The position numbers were made by a program, and so were the translations under genes. From NCBI GenBank assembly GCA_963772635.1, contig CAVYYK010000019.1, positions 33,179-97,178 of the forward strand: DNA of 64,000 bases. The letters run 5' to 3'. Numbering within the stretch: the first letter of the stretch is position 1; every line of letters begins with the position of its first letter. The notes beneath the pieces were generated by a model. That model was given only the letters and a program-made list of their open reading frames with translations, was not told the DNA's origin and did not search any database. The DNA is from JAUXFS01 sp963772635. GTDB lineage: Bacteria > Pseudomonadota > Alphaproteobacteria > Rhodospirillales > Defluviicoccaceae. This document shows, in pieces, positions 39,353-49,224 of this stretch.

Positions 39353-39828
39353 TCGCGTTCGCGCCAGGCACGGATTGCACTACGATGGGCAACGAAGCGC
39401 GAGTGATATTGAAAAGCCTTTCTTGCTGGTGCATTTCAACGCAAATCGGCTTCATACATCGCAAGCGAGTTGTCTGATCTACATGTGGTAAAAATGGTCG
39501 CTCGGGGGCGCCATTTTCTTATGTGCTCGAACGTCTCTTTCGGGTCAAGAGCGACGGTTGGCGCCAGCCAGCTGTGTGGTCCGTAGCTGAGGGTCAAGCT
39601 GACCAAATCCGAGAGAAAGCCGACCTCCGAACTCGAACGTCGGCTAGGTGCAGCAACACCGCCTTGAATGCCCATGGGAGCTCAATTTCCGCTCATGGAT
39701 CCACAAGCGGATGTGCCGTCCCTACGCAAGCAGCCCAATCAGGATCGTGGTGATCTTCGGTTGGACCCGCATGGAATGCGTCCCGAAGAGGCAATGATGC
39801 CTCCTCGGGACGTAGCCTTCAAGGCGCC
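39353..39828. other. Intergenic, no convincing gene
   Basis: About 476 bp with short frames on both strands but no family motif or ribosome site. A strong hairpin at 39779-39812 is the only structure recognised. Confidence 0.4.
39779..39812. terminator. 15-bp stem hairpin
   Basis: CGTCCCGAAGAGGCA and TGCCTCCTCGGGACG pair over 15 positions with one mismatch around an ATGA loop. It lies 17 bp beyond the stop of the minus-strand gene at 39829 and may end its transcript, although no T-run follows. It could also be a repeat-derived palindrome. Confidence 0.5.
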
Positions 39829-40110
39829 CTAGGCCTTCCTCCTCGCGTCCATGATCGTCACCTCCTTGCCCTCCTTGCGAAGCTTCGAGGCGTACCAGGC
39901 CACCGAGGCAGGGCTGAACTTGGCGCCGAGCTCCTCGACCAGCCTCTCGGCGATCTGCTTGGCCGTGAGCTTCTCGGGGCCCGTGAGGAGCTCGATGGTC
40001 CTGGACTTCACGGTGACCTTCGCGAGCAATTCGTCCACGGCCCGCAAGATCCGCTTCCAAATGGCAAGCCCGTCGAGGTCCCCTTGATCTAGCATTTGGT
40101 CGGCGCGCAT
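39829..40110 (-). CDS. Small conserved alphaproteobacterial hypothetical protein
   Basis: A 93-residue cytoplasmic protein starting MRADQMLDQGDLDGLAIWKR with a C-terminal helical domain (TIELLTGPEKLTAKQIAERL, ASVAWYASKLRKEG) that looks like a winged-helix fold. The first half matches a motif I recall from many alphaproteobacterial small proteins (PIHAAM.ADELLE.GDLDG..VW.RI). The longer frame to 40293 has poor composition, so the ATG at 40110 is preferred. Function unknown. A degenerate relative of its second half lies at 41050-41170. Confidence 0.6.
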   Translation of the reverse strand: MRADQMLDQGDLDGLAIWKRILRAVDELLAKVTVKSRTIELLTGPEKLTAKQIAERLVEELGAKFSPASVAWYASKLRKEGKEVTIMDARRKA

Positions 40111-40404
40111 GGCCGCGTGGATCGGCGCCCTCCCCGGTCGTCTGCAGGGTGCCCCTCTGCGCGGTCGTCGGAACGGACCTGGGCTCGGGCCGACCCCGAT
40201 CTTATGCGGGGTGCCGTGGCGTCCCATCCTGCCGTGGGCCGCGACGGGGCGAGAGGAAATTCTCGATGTGCTCGCCCCCCGGCCCACTGCCAATCACAAG
40301 CAACCTCCCTGGTCGCATTTCGGTGATAGCGAGGCCGTCATGGCGGTCGGCGTTGCCTTTCGTCTGTGGTGCTGCCAGAAATAGGCGGTTAGCCAGCGTG
40401 GACA

Positions 40405-40833
40405 ATGCCGATGACAGACGCCGCTCGAGCCCTTTTGACGGCTGCCCTCTCGCTCCTGATCGCCGGGGCTTGCGCCAGCAAGCGGCCCGTCCTTTATCCC
40501 AATGCCCAGCTCAAGGCGGTTGGCTCCACCACGGCCGAGCGTGACATCGACGCCTGTATCGCCTTGGCCGAGGGTTACGGGGTCGACACCGGCCAAGTGG
40601 GGGGCGTCGCCGGAAGCACGGCGGCCGGCGGTGCTGTCGGCGGGGCGGCGGGCGCTGCGAGCGGGGCGGTGCTGGGCCGGCCAGGGACCGGTGCCGCCAC
40701 TGGCGCGGCCGGCGGTGCGGCTGGCGGTCTGGTGCGGGGTGCGCTGAAGGCGCGCGATCCGGACCCGGTCTTCAAGCGTTTCGTCGAGCGCTGCCTCCGC
40801 GAGCGGGGCTACGACGTGGTTGGCTGGCGTTAA
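40405..40833 (+). CDS. Glycine-zipper envelope protein
   Basis: A 142-residue protein with an N-terminal hydrophobic signal (about residues 5-23, ending IAGACASK, a weak lipobox). The Gly/Ala-rich glycine-zipper segment VAGSTAAGGAVGGAAGAASG (about residues 68-110) is followed by a charged C-terminus PVFKRFVERCLRERGYDV. Glycine-zipper lipoproteins sit in the outer membrane or periplasm and often accompany stress responses. GCGTGGACAATG is a weak start context; an inner start MTDAAR two codons later is possible. Confidence 0.72.
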   Translation: MPMTDAARALLTAALSLLIAGACASKRPVLYPNAQLKAVGSTTAERDIDACIALAEGYGVDTGQVGGVAGSTAAGGAVGGAAGAASGAVLGRPGTGAATGAAGGAAGGLVRGALKARDPDPVFKRFVERCLRERGYDVVGWR

Positions 40834-41049
40834 CCGGCGATGCCGGTTTCCCCTCGTGTTCGAGGGGCCGCGTGATCCAGCCCCATTGAAGTGGTCCACC
40901 CAGACGTACGGAATTGGCATCGAGAATGGGCGTCATGCTCGTTGCGGCGGAGGCATCATGCCCTGCAGAGAAACGGCGTCGCCTGGAATAGTCGGACCGT
41001 TGGCGAAAGTCGGGTCAGGGTCACCGTGAACGCGCCACCACCGAGCCTA

Positions 41050-41170
41050 ACCCCCCGCGGTTTCCTCCCCTGAGGCTTCTCCGACACCCGCCGAGCTCCT
41101 CGACCAGACTCTCGGGACCCGTGAGCAGCTCGATGGTGCGGGCCTTCCGGTCTTCTTCGGCTCGTCGGTC
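41050..41170 (-). pseudogene. Degenerate partial copy of the 39829 gene
   Basis: On the minus strand ARTIELLTGPESLVEELGG is read, matching SRTIELLTGPEKL...RLVEELGA of the 39829-40110 protein with an internal deletion and shifted frames. It has no start and no complete fold, so it is a pseudogene fragment produced by duplication. Confidence 0.55.
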
Positions 41171-41262
41171 TTCTCGGCAGGAGAGCGTGGAAAACGCGAT
41201 CGTGCGGGGAACCCATGCCGGGGCCGGACCACGAGTCGGGGTGGAGCGGCGCCGGCGTCGTG

Positions 41263-42009
41263 TCAGGCGATGTCCGTCGACTGGATGCGCTTTATGCCGG
41301 CCTCGGCCATCGCCTTCCAAGCGGCGGCGACCGAGCCGTTGAGGTCGATGCCGCGGCAGGCGTCCTCGATCACCCAGACGTCGAGTTCGGTCGCGCGCGC
41401 GTCCAAGGCCGACCAGCTGACGCAGAAGTCGGTGGCGAGCCCGCAGACATAGACGTCGGTCAGGTCGCGTTCGAGCAGATAGCCGGTCAGCCCGGTCCTC
41501 GTTTTCTTGTCGGCGGCGACGAAGGTCGAGTAGCTGTCGACTTCGTTGTGATAGCCCTTGCGAATGATCAGCTGGGCATGGGGGATGTCGAGGCCTTCCG
41601 CCAGCTTCGCGTCGTCGGAACCCTGGACGCAATGATCGGGCCACAAGACCTGGGTGCCGTAGGACAACTCCATGGTCTCGAAGGGTTTCTTGCCGGGGTG
41701 GCTGGAGGCGAACGACGCATGGTGCGGCGTATGCCAGTCCTGGGTCATGACGACGTTGTCGAACTTCTTGGCGAGCCCGTTGATGATCGGGATGATTTCG
41801 TTGCCTCCCTGGACCGCCAGCGTCCCGCCCGGCAGAAAACAGTTCTGCACGTCGACCACCAGCAGCACGGCGTTGTCGCCCGGGGTGATCGCGCCCTCGG
41901 CAAACGCCACGGTGAATTTCGTCGCGGCTCCGACGACGCTCGCGGCACCCAGCGCGCCGATCCCGGCGAGGACGCGGCGGCGGTCGAGCACCATCTGTCG
42001 TTGTTTCAT
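41263..42009 (-). CDS. pncA: Tat-exported nicotinamidase (PncA family)
   Basis: A 248-residue cysteine hydrolase that would convert nicotinamide to nicotinate. The N-terminus has a twin-arginine signal (LDRRRVLAGIGALGAASVVG, cleavage near residue 31), so it acts in the periplasm, which is unusual for PncA. Catalytic Asp lies in LLVVDVQNCFLPGG, metal ligands in TQDWHTPHHASFASSHPG, the WPDHCVQGS motif is conserved, and the nucleophile Cys is in CGLATDFCVSWSALDA. It opens the nicotinate island and would supply nicotinate for import. No frameshift. Confidence 0.9.
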   Translation of the reverse strand: MKQRQMVLDRRRVLAGIGALGAASVVGAATKFTVAFAEGAITPGDNAVLLVVDVQNCFLPGGTLAVQGGNEIIPIINGLAKKFDNVVMTQDWHTPHHASFASSHPGKKPFETMELSYGTQVLWPDHCVQGSDDAKLAEGLDIPHAQLIIRKGYHNEVDSYSTFVAADKKTRTGLTGYLLERDLTDVYVCGLATDFCVSWSALDARATELDVWVIEDACRGIDLNGSVAAAWKAMAEAGIKRIQSTDIA

Positions 42010-42139
42010 CTCTCACCTCCCTCGGTTGCCGATTGGGTTATCCGCCCGACACCACCGGCCCGAATGCGTCCTCGGGCGACACAGGAGCGATGATTGGCAC
42101 AGCCGGTCGGCTTCTATTCAAGCAGCATATCAACGAGTA

Positions 42140-43904
42140 TCAGGCTGCGAATCGAAACCTGTCAAGGTTCAAGCGCCTGCCTAGCTCGGCGACGCGCTGC
42201 TCGATTTGGCGCATGTGCCGATTGACTTCGCCGCTGTGCAGGCGCGCCTTCTTGTTGGTGGGCGCCAACGGTTCCTCGATGGAAAAAGGCCGGCAGCTCG
42301 TCGTCGTCGTCGGAGAAGCCGGCGGCCGCGTTGAACGCGTGCTCGAGGCGCAGCGTTTCACGGCCGATATTCAGAATGAATTCCGGATCGATCCGCGTGT
42401 CGTGGGCGTCGTTGATCGCATTGGCGATCAGCTCCAGGTTGGTATTGGTCACCGAGCGGCCGAAGACGCAGAGGCCGGTCGAGTCCGCTATGGCGCTGAA
42501 CACCTGGATGTCGTAGCTCGCCTCCACCAGGTCCGCGACGGTCTTTCCCTTGCATTCGAAGGTCGGCAGGTTGCCGGTGGTGTGGTCCGCCCCCTGCGCG
42601 GTCACCATCATCGAGACACCGGTCACCTCGATGACCCGCGGGTCGTAGGCGCTGATCGCCTGTTTCTTGATCACCGGTATGCGGGCGACATTGAAATGCT
42701 TGCCGACGCGGGCGGTGCCCTGCGCCAGAAATCGGCCGCGGTCGTTGCCGGCGCGAATGTCCTCGAGCGCCGCGGCCATGAAAGCCGTGTCGCCGAATTC
42801 GGCCTCGCCCGCCTCCATCAGCACCGCCAGCATCGCGCCGGTCTCGATGGTATCGATGCCGAGATCATTGGCGACGGCGTTCAGCCTGGCCACGTCGTCG
42901 GGATCGGTCAGGCCGCAGTTGGTGCCCATCAGGCCGATGGTTTCGTATTCGAGCGGCGAGACCATCTCGTCGCCGTTCTCGTCGGCATAGACGTTGCTGC
43001 ACATGATCTGGCACCCGGGCATGCAGGCGTGTTCCGGCTCGCCGCCGCGGGCCTCGTTGCGCTCGCGGATATAGTCGCCGCCCATCTTGAGCGGCCCGTC
43101 CTCGGAGCGCGTCTGCTGGCCGGCGCTGAAATTTTTCACCGGCAGCCCGCCAACCGTGTTGGTGTAGTCGGCGACCATCGCCGTGCCGAATTTCTTCATG
43201 CTCTGCACGGCCGCGGACTCGCCCAGCATCCGGCCGTACGCCTTCACCGCGCCGATGACCTTCTTGCGGTCATGGAGGGGGGGCAATTTGTGCTTGTCGA
43301 CGACGATGGCCTTGACCTTCTTCGATCCCATCACCGCGCCGACGCCGCCCCGCGCCGAAAAGCGGGTCGGGCGATTTTCGGTGTCGCTGAAAGCGATCCC
43401 GGCGACGAGGCCTTGATATTCGCCGACCGGCCCGCAGAGCCCGACGCTGACCTTCTTGCCGTACTTCTCGTGGAGCATCTGGGCGGCTTCGAAGTTGCCC
43501 TTGCCCAGATAGGGCTCCGCCGGTTCGAAGGTGATCGGCCCCTCCTTCGGAATGCGGATCACCACCCACTGGTCCGAGGCCCCGTAGAGGGTGAACCCGG
43601 CGATCTCCAATTGGCCGAGCGCCAGGGCGAAGGTGCCGCCGGCGTTCGCCTCCTTGATCCCGCCGGTGAGCGGGCTCTTGCAGCCCACGCTCAGACGATT
43701 GGCGTTGGAGAAATTCGTCCCCGCGAACGGGCCGGCCGAGAATATCATCGGGTTCGCCGGAGACAGCGGATCGACCGTCGCGACGCCGAGCTCGACGAGG
43801 GTCTTGGCGATGAGGTACCGCCCGGCTTGCGCCAGCGCCACGCCATGCAGTTCTTCGGTTCGCACCGAGCGATCACCGAGATCGATGTGCAGATGTTTGC
43901 GCAT
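42140..43904 (-). CDS. Aldehyde:ferredoxin oxidoreductase (C-terminal frameshift)
   Basis: About 587 residues of the AOR family, a tungsten or molybdenum bis-pyranopterin enzyme that oxidises aldehydes to acids with ferredoxin or another acceptor. The N-terminal cofactor domain has FSAGPFAGTNFSNANRLSVG and FSARGGVGAVMGSKKVKAIV. The [4Fe-4S] motif is ACMPGCQIMCSN with a distal cysteine in SIADSTGLCVFG. Near 42285 the frame changes, and the last 50 residues (LAPTNKKARLHSGEVNRHMR..) come from another frame ending at 42140. It is divergent from enamidase across a shared operator. A role on glutarate semialdehyde or 2-formylglutarate is inferred from context. Confidence 0.88.
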
Positions 43905-43953
43905 TGGGTCTACTCCACCGCGGAGAGGTGTCCGCCTTTCCCGCCCGTATTTT

Positions 43954-43967
43954 ATTCGTATACGAAT
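43954..43967. promoter_or_regulatory. Palindromic operator between AOR and enamidase genes
   Basis: ATTCGTATACGAAT is a perfect 14-bp palindrome, 50 bp upstream of the AOR start and 125 bp upstream of the enamidase start. Its core TTCGTATACGAA matches TTTGTATACAAA at 57717-57728 before the nicotinate dehydrogenase operon except at two symmetrical positions. A regulator such as the MarR protein at 45294-45749 may bind both. Confidence 0.68.
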
Positions 43968-44091
43968 GAATTTTCTAGCGATCAAGCGCCATCGAGTCAA
44001 TCGTCAATCGATCGGGTTTTATGATAGGCTGTCGGAGATGGACAGGGCGCCGGGAGTAACCGGCAGAACCCGCGACCGCGAGGAGGGAGAC

Positions 44092-45269
44092 GTGAGCGAG
44101 CATTCGAACAAGCTGGTCATTCGCAACATCGGACTGCTGCTGTCGGGCAAGCTCGAGCAGCCGATTCTCGATGCGGATTGCGTCGTCTGCGTCGACGGCA
44201 GGATCGCCGAAATCGGCCGCGGCAACGAGCTGGACGTCGATCGCGCCGACACCATCGTCGACGCCAAGGGGGTGACCGTCGCGCCCGGCCTGATCGACAG
44301 TCATGTGCATCCGGTGATCGGCGACTACACGCCCCGCCAGCAGCAGCTCAACTGGATCGACTCGTGCCTGCACGGCGGCGTGACGACGATGATCTCGGCC
44401 GGCGAGGTGCACGTGCCCGGCCGGCCCAAGGACATCGTCGGGCTCAAGGCGATGGCGATCGCCTCGCAGCGCTGCTACGCGAATTTCCGCCCCTCGGGGG
44501 TGAAGATATTCGCCGGCGCGCCGGTGCTCGAAGAGGGCATGGTCGAACAGGACTTCAAGGACCTGGCCGACGCCGGCGTCACCCTGCTGGGCGAGGTCGG
44601 CCTCGGCTCGGTCAAGGCCGGCGAGACCGCGGGGCAGATGGTGAAGTGGGCGCGCAAGTACGGCATCCAGTCCACCATCCACACCGGCGGCCCGTCGATC
44701 CCCGGCTCGGGCCTGATCGACAAGGACGTGGTGCTGGAGGCGGACGCCGACGTCATCGGCCACATCAACGGCGGCCACACCGCCCTGCCGGACGACCAGA
44801 TCGTCTGCCTCTGCGAGCAATGCCGGCGCGCCCTGGAGCTCGTCCACAACGGCAACGAACGCGCGGCGCTGGTGGCGCTGCGCACGGCGCGCGAACTGAA
44901 CCAGCTCGAGCGCGTCATCCTCGGCACCGATGCCCCGGCCGGGTCGGGGGTTCAGCCGCTCGGCATCCTGCGGATGATCGCGATGCTCTCGTCGCTCGGC
45001 GAGGTGTCGGCCGAAACCGCGTTCTGCTTCGCCACCGGCAACACCGCGCGGATGCGCGATCTCGACACCGGGATCGTCGAGGTGGGCAAGGCGGCCGATT
45101 TCATCCTCATCGACCGGGCCCAGCACGCGCCGGGCCGGACGATCCTCGAGTCGATCGAGCAGGGCAACCTGCCCGGCGTCGGGATGACGATCATCGACGG
45201 CGTCGTCCGCAGCCACCGCAGCCGCAACACGCCGCCGGCGACCACCCTGCCCGAGGTCGTCGGAGCTGA
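44092..45269 (+). CDS. Enamidase (nicotinate catabolism amidohydrolase)
   Basis: About 392 residues of the amidohydrolase superfamily. Enamidase of Eubacterium barkeri converts 1,4,5,6-tetrahydro-6-oxonicotinate to 2-formylglutarate and ammonia. Motifs are VAPGLIDSHVHPVIGDYTPR (metal HxH), LHGGVTTMISAGEVHVPGRP, GEVGLGSVKAGETAGQMVKW (metal ligand region), STIHTGGPSIPGSG, GHINGGHTALPDDQIVCLCE and VILGTDAPAGSGVQPLG. GTG 44092 follows GGAGGGAGA. The long frame runs beyond 45269 into the convergent marR gene; a one-base shift near 45255 would stop it at 45269, which fits the family's length. Confidence 0.87.
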
Positions 45270-45293
45270 GAACGGCATCGAGCTCGGAAATTA

Positions 45294-45749
45294 TCAGGAG
45301 ATCTTCGCCAGAAGCCGCAGCAGCGAGACACGTTCGCGCGGCGAAAGCGTTTCGAGGGTGCGTTCGGTGATCGTCCTGCCGGCACGCTGCGCCTCGATGA
45401 CCACCTCGTGCCCGGTGGCCGTCAGGTCGATGAGCCTGCGCCGCCGGTCGGTCGAATCAAGGGTCGTAACAACCAGACGGCGCGATTTGAGACGGTCGAC
45501 CACGCCCTTGATGGTGGCACCGTCCATCGCCGCGATCCGGCCCAGTCGATTCTGCGAACAGGGGCCGACCTCCTTGAGCTTGGACAACGCGGCGAACTGG
45601 GTCGGCGTCAGCCCCAACGGCATCTCCTCGGCGAAGATCGCGGTGTGCCGCTGCACTGCCTTGCGCAGCAGGAAACCCACCTGCTCCTCGAGCCGGTAGC
45701 GGTCGCCGTGCGCTTCCGGTTCGTTCAGCCATCGGGAATCCCGAGGCAT
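45294..45749 (-). CDS. MarR-family transcriptional regulator
   Basis: A 151-residue winged-helix regulator. The domain runs from about residue 25 to 140: LRKAVQRHTAIFAEEMPLGL, TPTQFAALSKLKEVGPCSQN (helix 3), IAAMDGATIKGVVDRLKSRR (recognition helix) and TTLDSTDRRRRLIDLT (wing). Members respond to small aromatic acids, so nicotinate or 6-hydroxynicotinate is a reasonable effector. It is the last gene of the liv-type operon, overlapping livF by 25 bp, and is convergent with enamidase. It is the only regulator gene in the nicotinate island and the best candidate to bind the TTYGTATACRAA sites. Confidence 0.9.
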   Translation of the reverse strand: MPRDSRWLNEPEAHGDRYRLEEQVGFLLRKAVQRHTAIFAEEMPLGLTPTQFAALSKLKEVGPCSQNRLGRIAAMDGATIKGVVDRLKSRRLVVTTLDSTDRRRRLIDLTATGHEVVIEAQRAGRTITERTLETLSPRERVSLLRLLAKIS

Positions 45750-46471
45750 TCGGTCATAACCCCTTTTCCATAGAGCGCCAGATACCTCTGGCGCACATCC
45801 GGATGGGCTTCGAGGTCCTCGAAGGTCCCCTCGAATTTGACCTCGCCCTTCTCGATGATATAGGCCCGGTTCGAGACGAGCTTGGCGAAGTACAGGTTCT
45901 GCTCGGAGATCAGCACCGCGAGGCCCTCGCGCTTGAGCGAGGTGATCACGTTCGCCATCTGCTCGACGATGACCGGCGCGATTCCCTCCGAGGGCTCGTC
46001 GAGCAGGACCAGTTTCGGATTTCCCATGAGCGTGCGGGCGATCGTCAGCATCTGCTGTTCGCCGCCGCTCAACTGGCCGCCCCGATTGTTGCGCCGCTCG
46101 GCGAGGTTCGGGAAAAGCTCGAACAGCTTGTCGAAATTCCACTCCGGCACGTTCGGGCGGACGGCGCGACGGCCGACCTCGAGGTTCTCGAGCACCGTCA
46201 GGTCCGAGAAGATCCGCCGCTCCTCGGGGACGTAGCCGAGGCCGAGACGGCAAATCTGGTGCGGCGGGCGACCCTGGAACGCCTCGCCGTCGTAACGCAC
46301 CCTGCCGCGCTTGGGACGCACCAGACCCATGATCGACTTCATCGTCGTCGACTTCCCGGCGCCATTGCGCCCGAGCAGGGCGACCACCTCGCGGTCGCCG
46401 ACGCTGAGCGACACGTCGCGCAGAATGTGGGCCCGGCCGTAGAAGGTGTTGATGCTCTCGACTTCAAGCAT
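45725..46471 (-). CDS. livF: LivF-type ATPase of nicotinate-island importer
   Basis: An intact 248-residue ATPase. Walker A is LLGRNGAGKSTT near residue 35, then YVPEERRIFSDLTVLENLEV (LivF hallmark), LSGGEQQMLTIARTL and LVLLDEPSEGIAPV, and the switch LISEQN. Starts at ATG 46471, overlapping livG by 8 bp. It works with the livG and livHM products to import an unknown compound, by context nicotinate or a related ring acid. Confidence 0.92.
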   Translation of the reverse strand: MLEVESINTFYGRAHILRDVSLSVGDREVVALLGRNGAGKSTTMKSIMGLVRPKRGRVRYDGEAFQGRPPHQICRLGLGYVPEERRIFSDLTVLENLEVGRRAVRPNVPEWNFDKLFELFPNLAERRNNRGGQLSGGEQQMLTIARTLMGNPKLVLLDEPSEGIAPVIVEQMANVITSLKREGLAVLISEQNLYFAKLVSNRAYIIEKGEVKFEGTFEDLEAHPDVRQRYLALYGKGVMTECLGIPDG

Positions 46472-47256
46472 ACGACGCCTCGGTCTCGCCGGACTTCCCG
46501 TCGCCCTTGAACACCGCGCCGCCGCCCAAATACACTTCCTGAACCAGCGGGTTCGCGCGGATCTCGTCACCGGTCCCCTCGGCGATCAACTTGCCGCGGT
46601 TGAGAACCAGGATCCGGTGCGCCTGTCCGAAAACGACGTCCATGTCGTGCTCGGTGAAAAGAATGCTCACCCGGTCGCGTTCGACGATACCCGCGGCGAG
46701 CTCCATCAGCCCGATCCGTTCGAGCGGCGCCATCCCGGCCGTCGGTTCGTCCATCAACAGCACCTTGGGCCGATGCGCCAGCGAGATCGCCAGTTCGAGC
46801 CGCTTGACGTCACCGTAAGCGAGTTCGGCGCAGATGCGGTCGGCCTGATCGCGCATTTCCACCATGTCCAGCAGCCTCCCGGCCTCGTCGACATAGAGCC
46901 GGGTGGCGCGGCGAAAGGGATCGAAGGTGCGCCGGTTGTGCGAGATGAAGGCCATCTGAACGTTCTCGCGCACGGTCATCGACGAGAACGTCTCGGTGAT
47001 CTGGAATGTCCGACCGACGCCGAGCCGCCAAACCTCGCGCGGCTTCAGCCCGATCAGCTCGCGGCTGCCGAGCTTGACCGATCCGGCGATCCGGCTTCAG
47101 ATAGCCGTTGAGCATGTTGAAGCAGGTGGTCTTGCCCGCCCCGTTCGGGCCGATCAGCGCCAGCAACTCACCCTCGCGCAGGTCGAACGACACGCCGGCG
47201 ACCGCGCGAACGCCGCCGAAGGATTTCGACAGTTCGCGGACCTCGAGCGCGTTCAT
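46464..47256 (-). CDS. livG: LivG-type ATPase of nicotinate-island importer (one frameshift)
   Basis: About 263 residues. Walker A is IGPNGAGKTTCFNML near residue 38; after an extra C near 47090 the frame resumes with LGVGRTFQITETFSSMTVRE. LAYGDVKRLELAISL (LivG-type signature), VLLMDEPTAGMAPLER and LFTEHDMDVVFG follow. ATG 47254-47256 has AAGGAGGCAC upstream, but the preceding permease frame reads into it without a stop, so a fused product is possible. Confidence 0.88.
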
Positions 47257-49113
47257 CTCGGTGCCTCCTTGTTCCTGAGCGAGGTCAATAGCGCCACCAA
47301 GTCTGTTCAGACCGCCGGCGATCCCGTCGGGCGCCACGATCACGATCGCCAGGATCACCAGTCCGAAGATGAACCGCCAGTAGTCGAAGCGGGTGATCCA
47401 GTCCGAGAGCAGGGTGAAAGCGCTCGCCCCCAGGATCGGGCCGAACAGCGCGTGGACGCCGCCCAGCAGCACCATGATCAGCCCGTCGATCGATCGCGGG
47501 ATCGCCAGTTCGTCCGGGAACACGCTGCCCTTCGAAAAGGCGAACACCGCTCCCGCAAGTCCGGCAAGGGCGCCCGCCACCACGAAACCGGCCCACTGGT
47601 GCCGGCGCAGGTCGATCCCGATCGCCTCCGCCCGCAGCGCCGAATCGCGGCCGCCGCGCAGCACGTAGCCGAAGGGCGCATGGGCCATCCGTTGCAGCAC
47701 CCAGATGCCGCCGACGCATATGGCCAGCGCGAGGAGATAGTAGTGGGTCTTGGACGACGCCCACTCGGCCGGCCAGACCCCCAACACCCCGTCGTCACCG
47801 CCGGTCAGGTCCTGCCACTGGAAGACGATGGACCACACGATCTGGGCGGCCGCGAGGGTCAGCATCGCGAGATACACGCCGGAGAGCCGGACGCAGAACC
47901 AGCCGAAGAACAGCGCGCCCAGCGCCCCGACGATCGGCGCGACGATCATCGAAGGGATCATGCCCAGCCCCAGCGTTGTCGTCGCCAGCGCCGCGCCGTA
48001 GGCGCCGAGCCCGAAATAGGCGGCATGGCCGAACGAAACCATGCCACCCAGCCCCATCAGGAAGTGCAGGCTGGCGGCGAACAGCGAGACGATCAGGATG
48101 TCGACCGCCAGCACCAGCGTGAACTCCTCGACCGCGAGGGGCGCCAGCGCCATCAACACGACCGCGCCGAACAGGGCGTACCCCGCGGGTCGGGAGAGCA
48201 GACGCAGCGGCGTCTCGGACTCGAGGGCGGAGTGCTGCGGGCGCTCCGGTCGACCGAACAGGCCCCACGGCCGGACCACCAAAACGACCGCCATCACCAG
48301 GAACGGCAGCACCAGGGCAATCGTCGGCACGATCAGGATTCCGAAGGCGTTGAGCACGCCGATCATGATTGCCGCGACGAAAGCGCCGAGCACGCTCCCC
48401 ATGCCGCCGATGACCACGACGACGAACGCCTCGGCAATCACGTTGAGGTCCATCAACAGGCTCACCGCCTCGCGCGGCACCTGCAGTGCGCCGCCGAGCC
48501 CGGCGAGGAACGAGCCGAGCATGAACACGCTGGTGAACAGCCAGCTCTGGTTGACGCCCAGCGCGCCGACCATCTCGCGGTCCTGGGTCGCCGCGCGCAC
48601 CAGAACGCCCCATCGCGTGCGATGGAAGACGAGCCACACCACGCACAACACCACCGGACTGATGGCGATCAAGAGCAGGTCGTATTCGGGAATGAGTTCG
48701 CCGAAAATGCTCACCGCGCCGGTCAGGCCGGGCGCCCGCGGGCCGAACAGGTCCTCGGCGCCCCAGATCCACAGGGTGAGATCCTGAATGATCAGCACGA
48801 CGCCGAAGGTCGCGACCAGTTGGAACAGTTCGGGCGCGTGGTAGATCCGGCGCAGGATCGTCAACTCGATCGCCGCGCCGATCACGCCGACCATCATCGC
48901 CGCGACGATCACCGAACCCCAAAATCCCAGCACGTCCTGCGGCAGGACATTGACGAAGGTAACGGCGAGATAGGCACCGAGCATGTAGAACGAGCCGTGC
49001 GCGAAATTCACGATCCTGGTGACACCGAAGATGATCGAGAGGCCCGAGGCGACGAGGAACAGCGACGATGCGTTGGCGAGCCCGGTCAGCAGTTGAGCGA
49101 AGTAGAAACCCAC
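47257..49113 (-). CDS. Fused LivH-LivM permease, open into livG
   Basis: One continuous frame of about 619 codons encodes both permeases. Residues 1-290 are LivH (GVTRIVNFAHGSFYMLGAYL, VATFGVVLIIQDLTLWIWGA, GGMGSVLGAFVAAIMIGVLN). Residues about 320-610 are LivM (GLGGMVSFGHAAYFGLGAYG, LIMVLLGGVHALFGPILGAS). GTG 49113 gives the natural LivH N-terminus. There is no stop between the permease and the livG ATG in the same frame, so either the true livM stop was lost through an indel near 47280 (where other frames offer TGA) or the product is a permease-permease-ATPase fusion. Confidence 0.82.
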
Positions 49114-49224
49114 GAGCCTGAACTCCAGCGATCGGAGGTGTTCCCCGCGGGGCAAGGCGCGGCCCCGTCGGCGACAGTGACGGTGGAGCGCCGGTTGGGA
49201 TCGGCGCTCCACTTGGTGGCGAGA

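Noticed and set aside
43591..45699. 702-codon plus-strand frame as a single long enamidase
   Set aside because: Its N-terminal part is antisense to the AOR gene and its C-terminal part antisense to marR; family length and motifs support only about 44092-45269.
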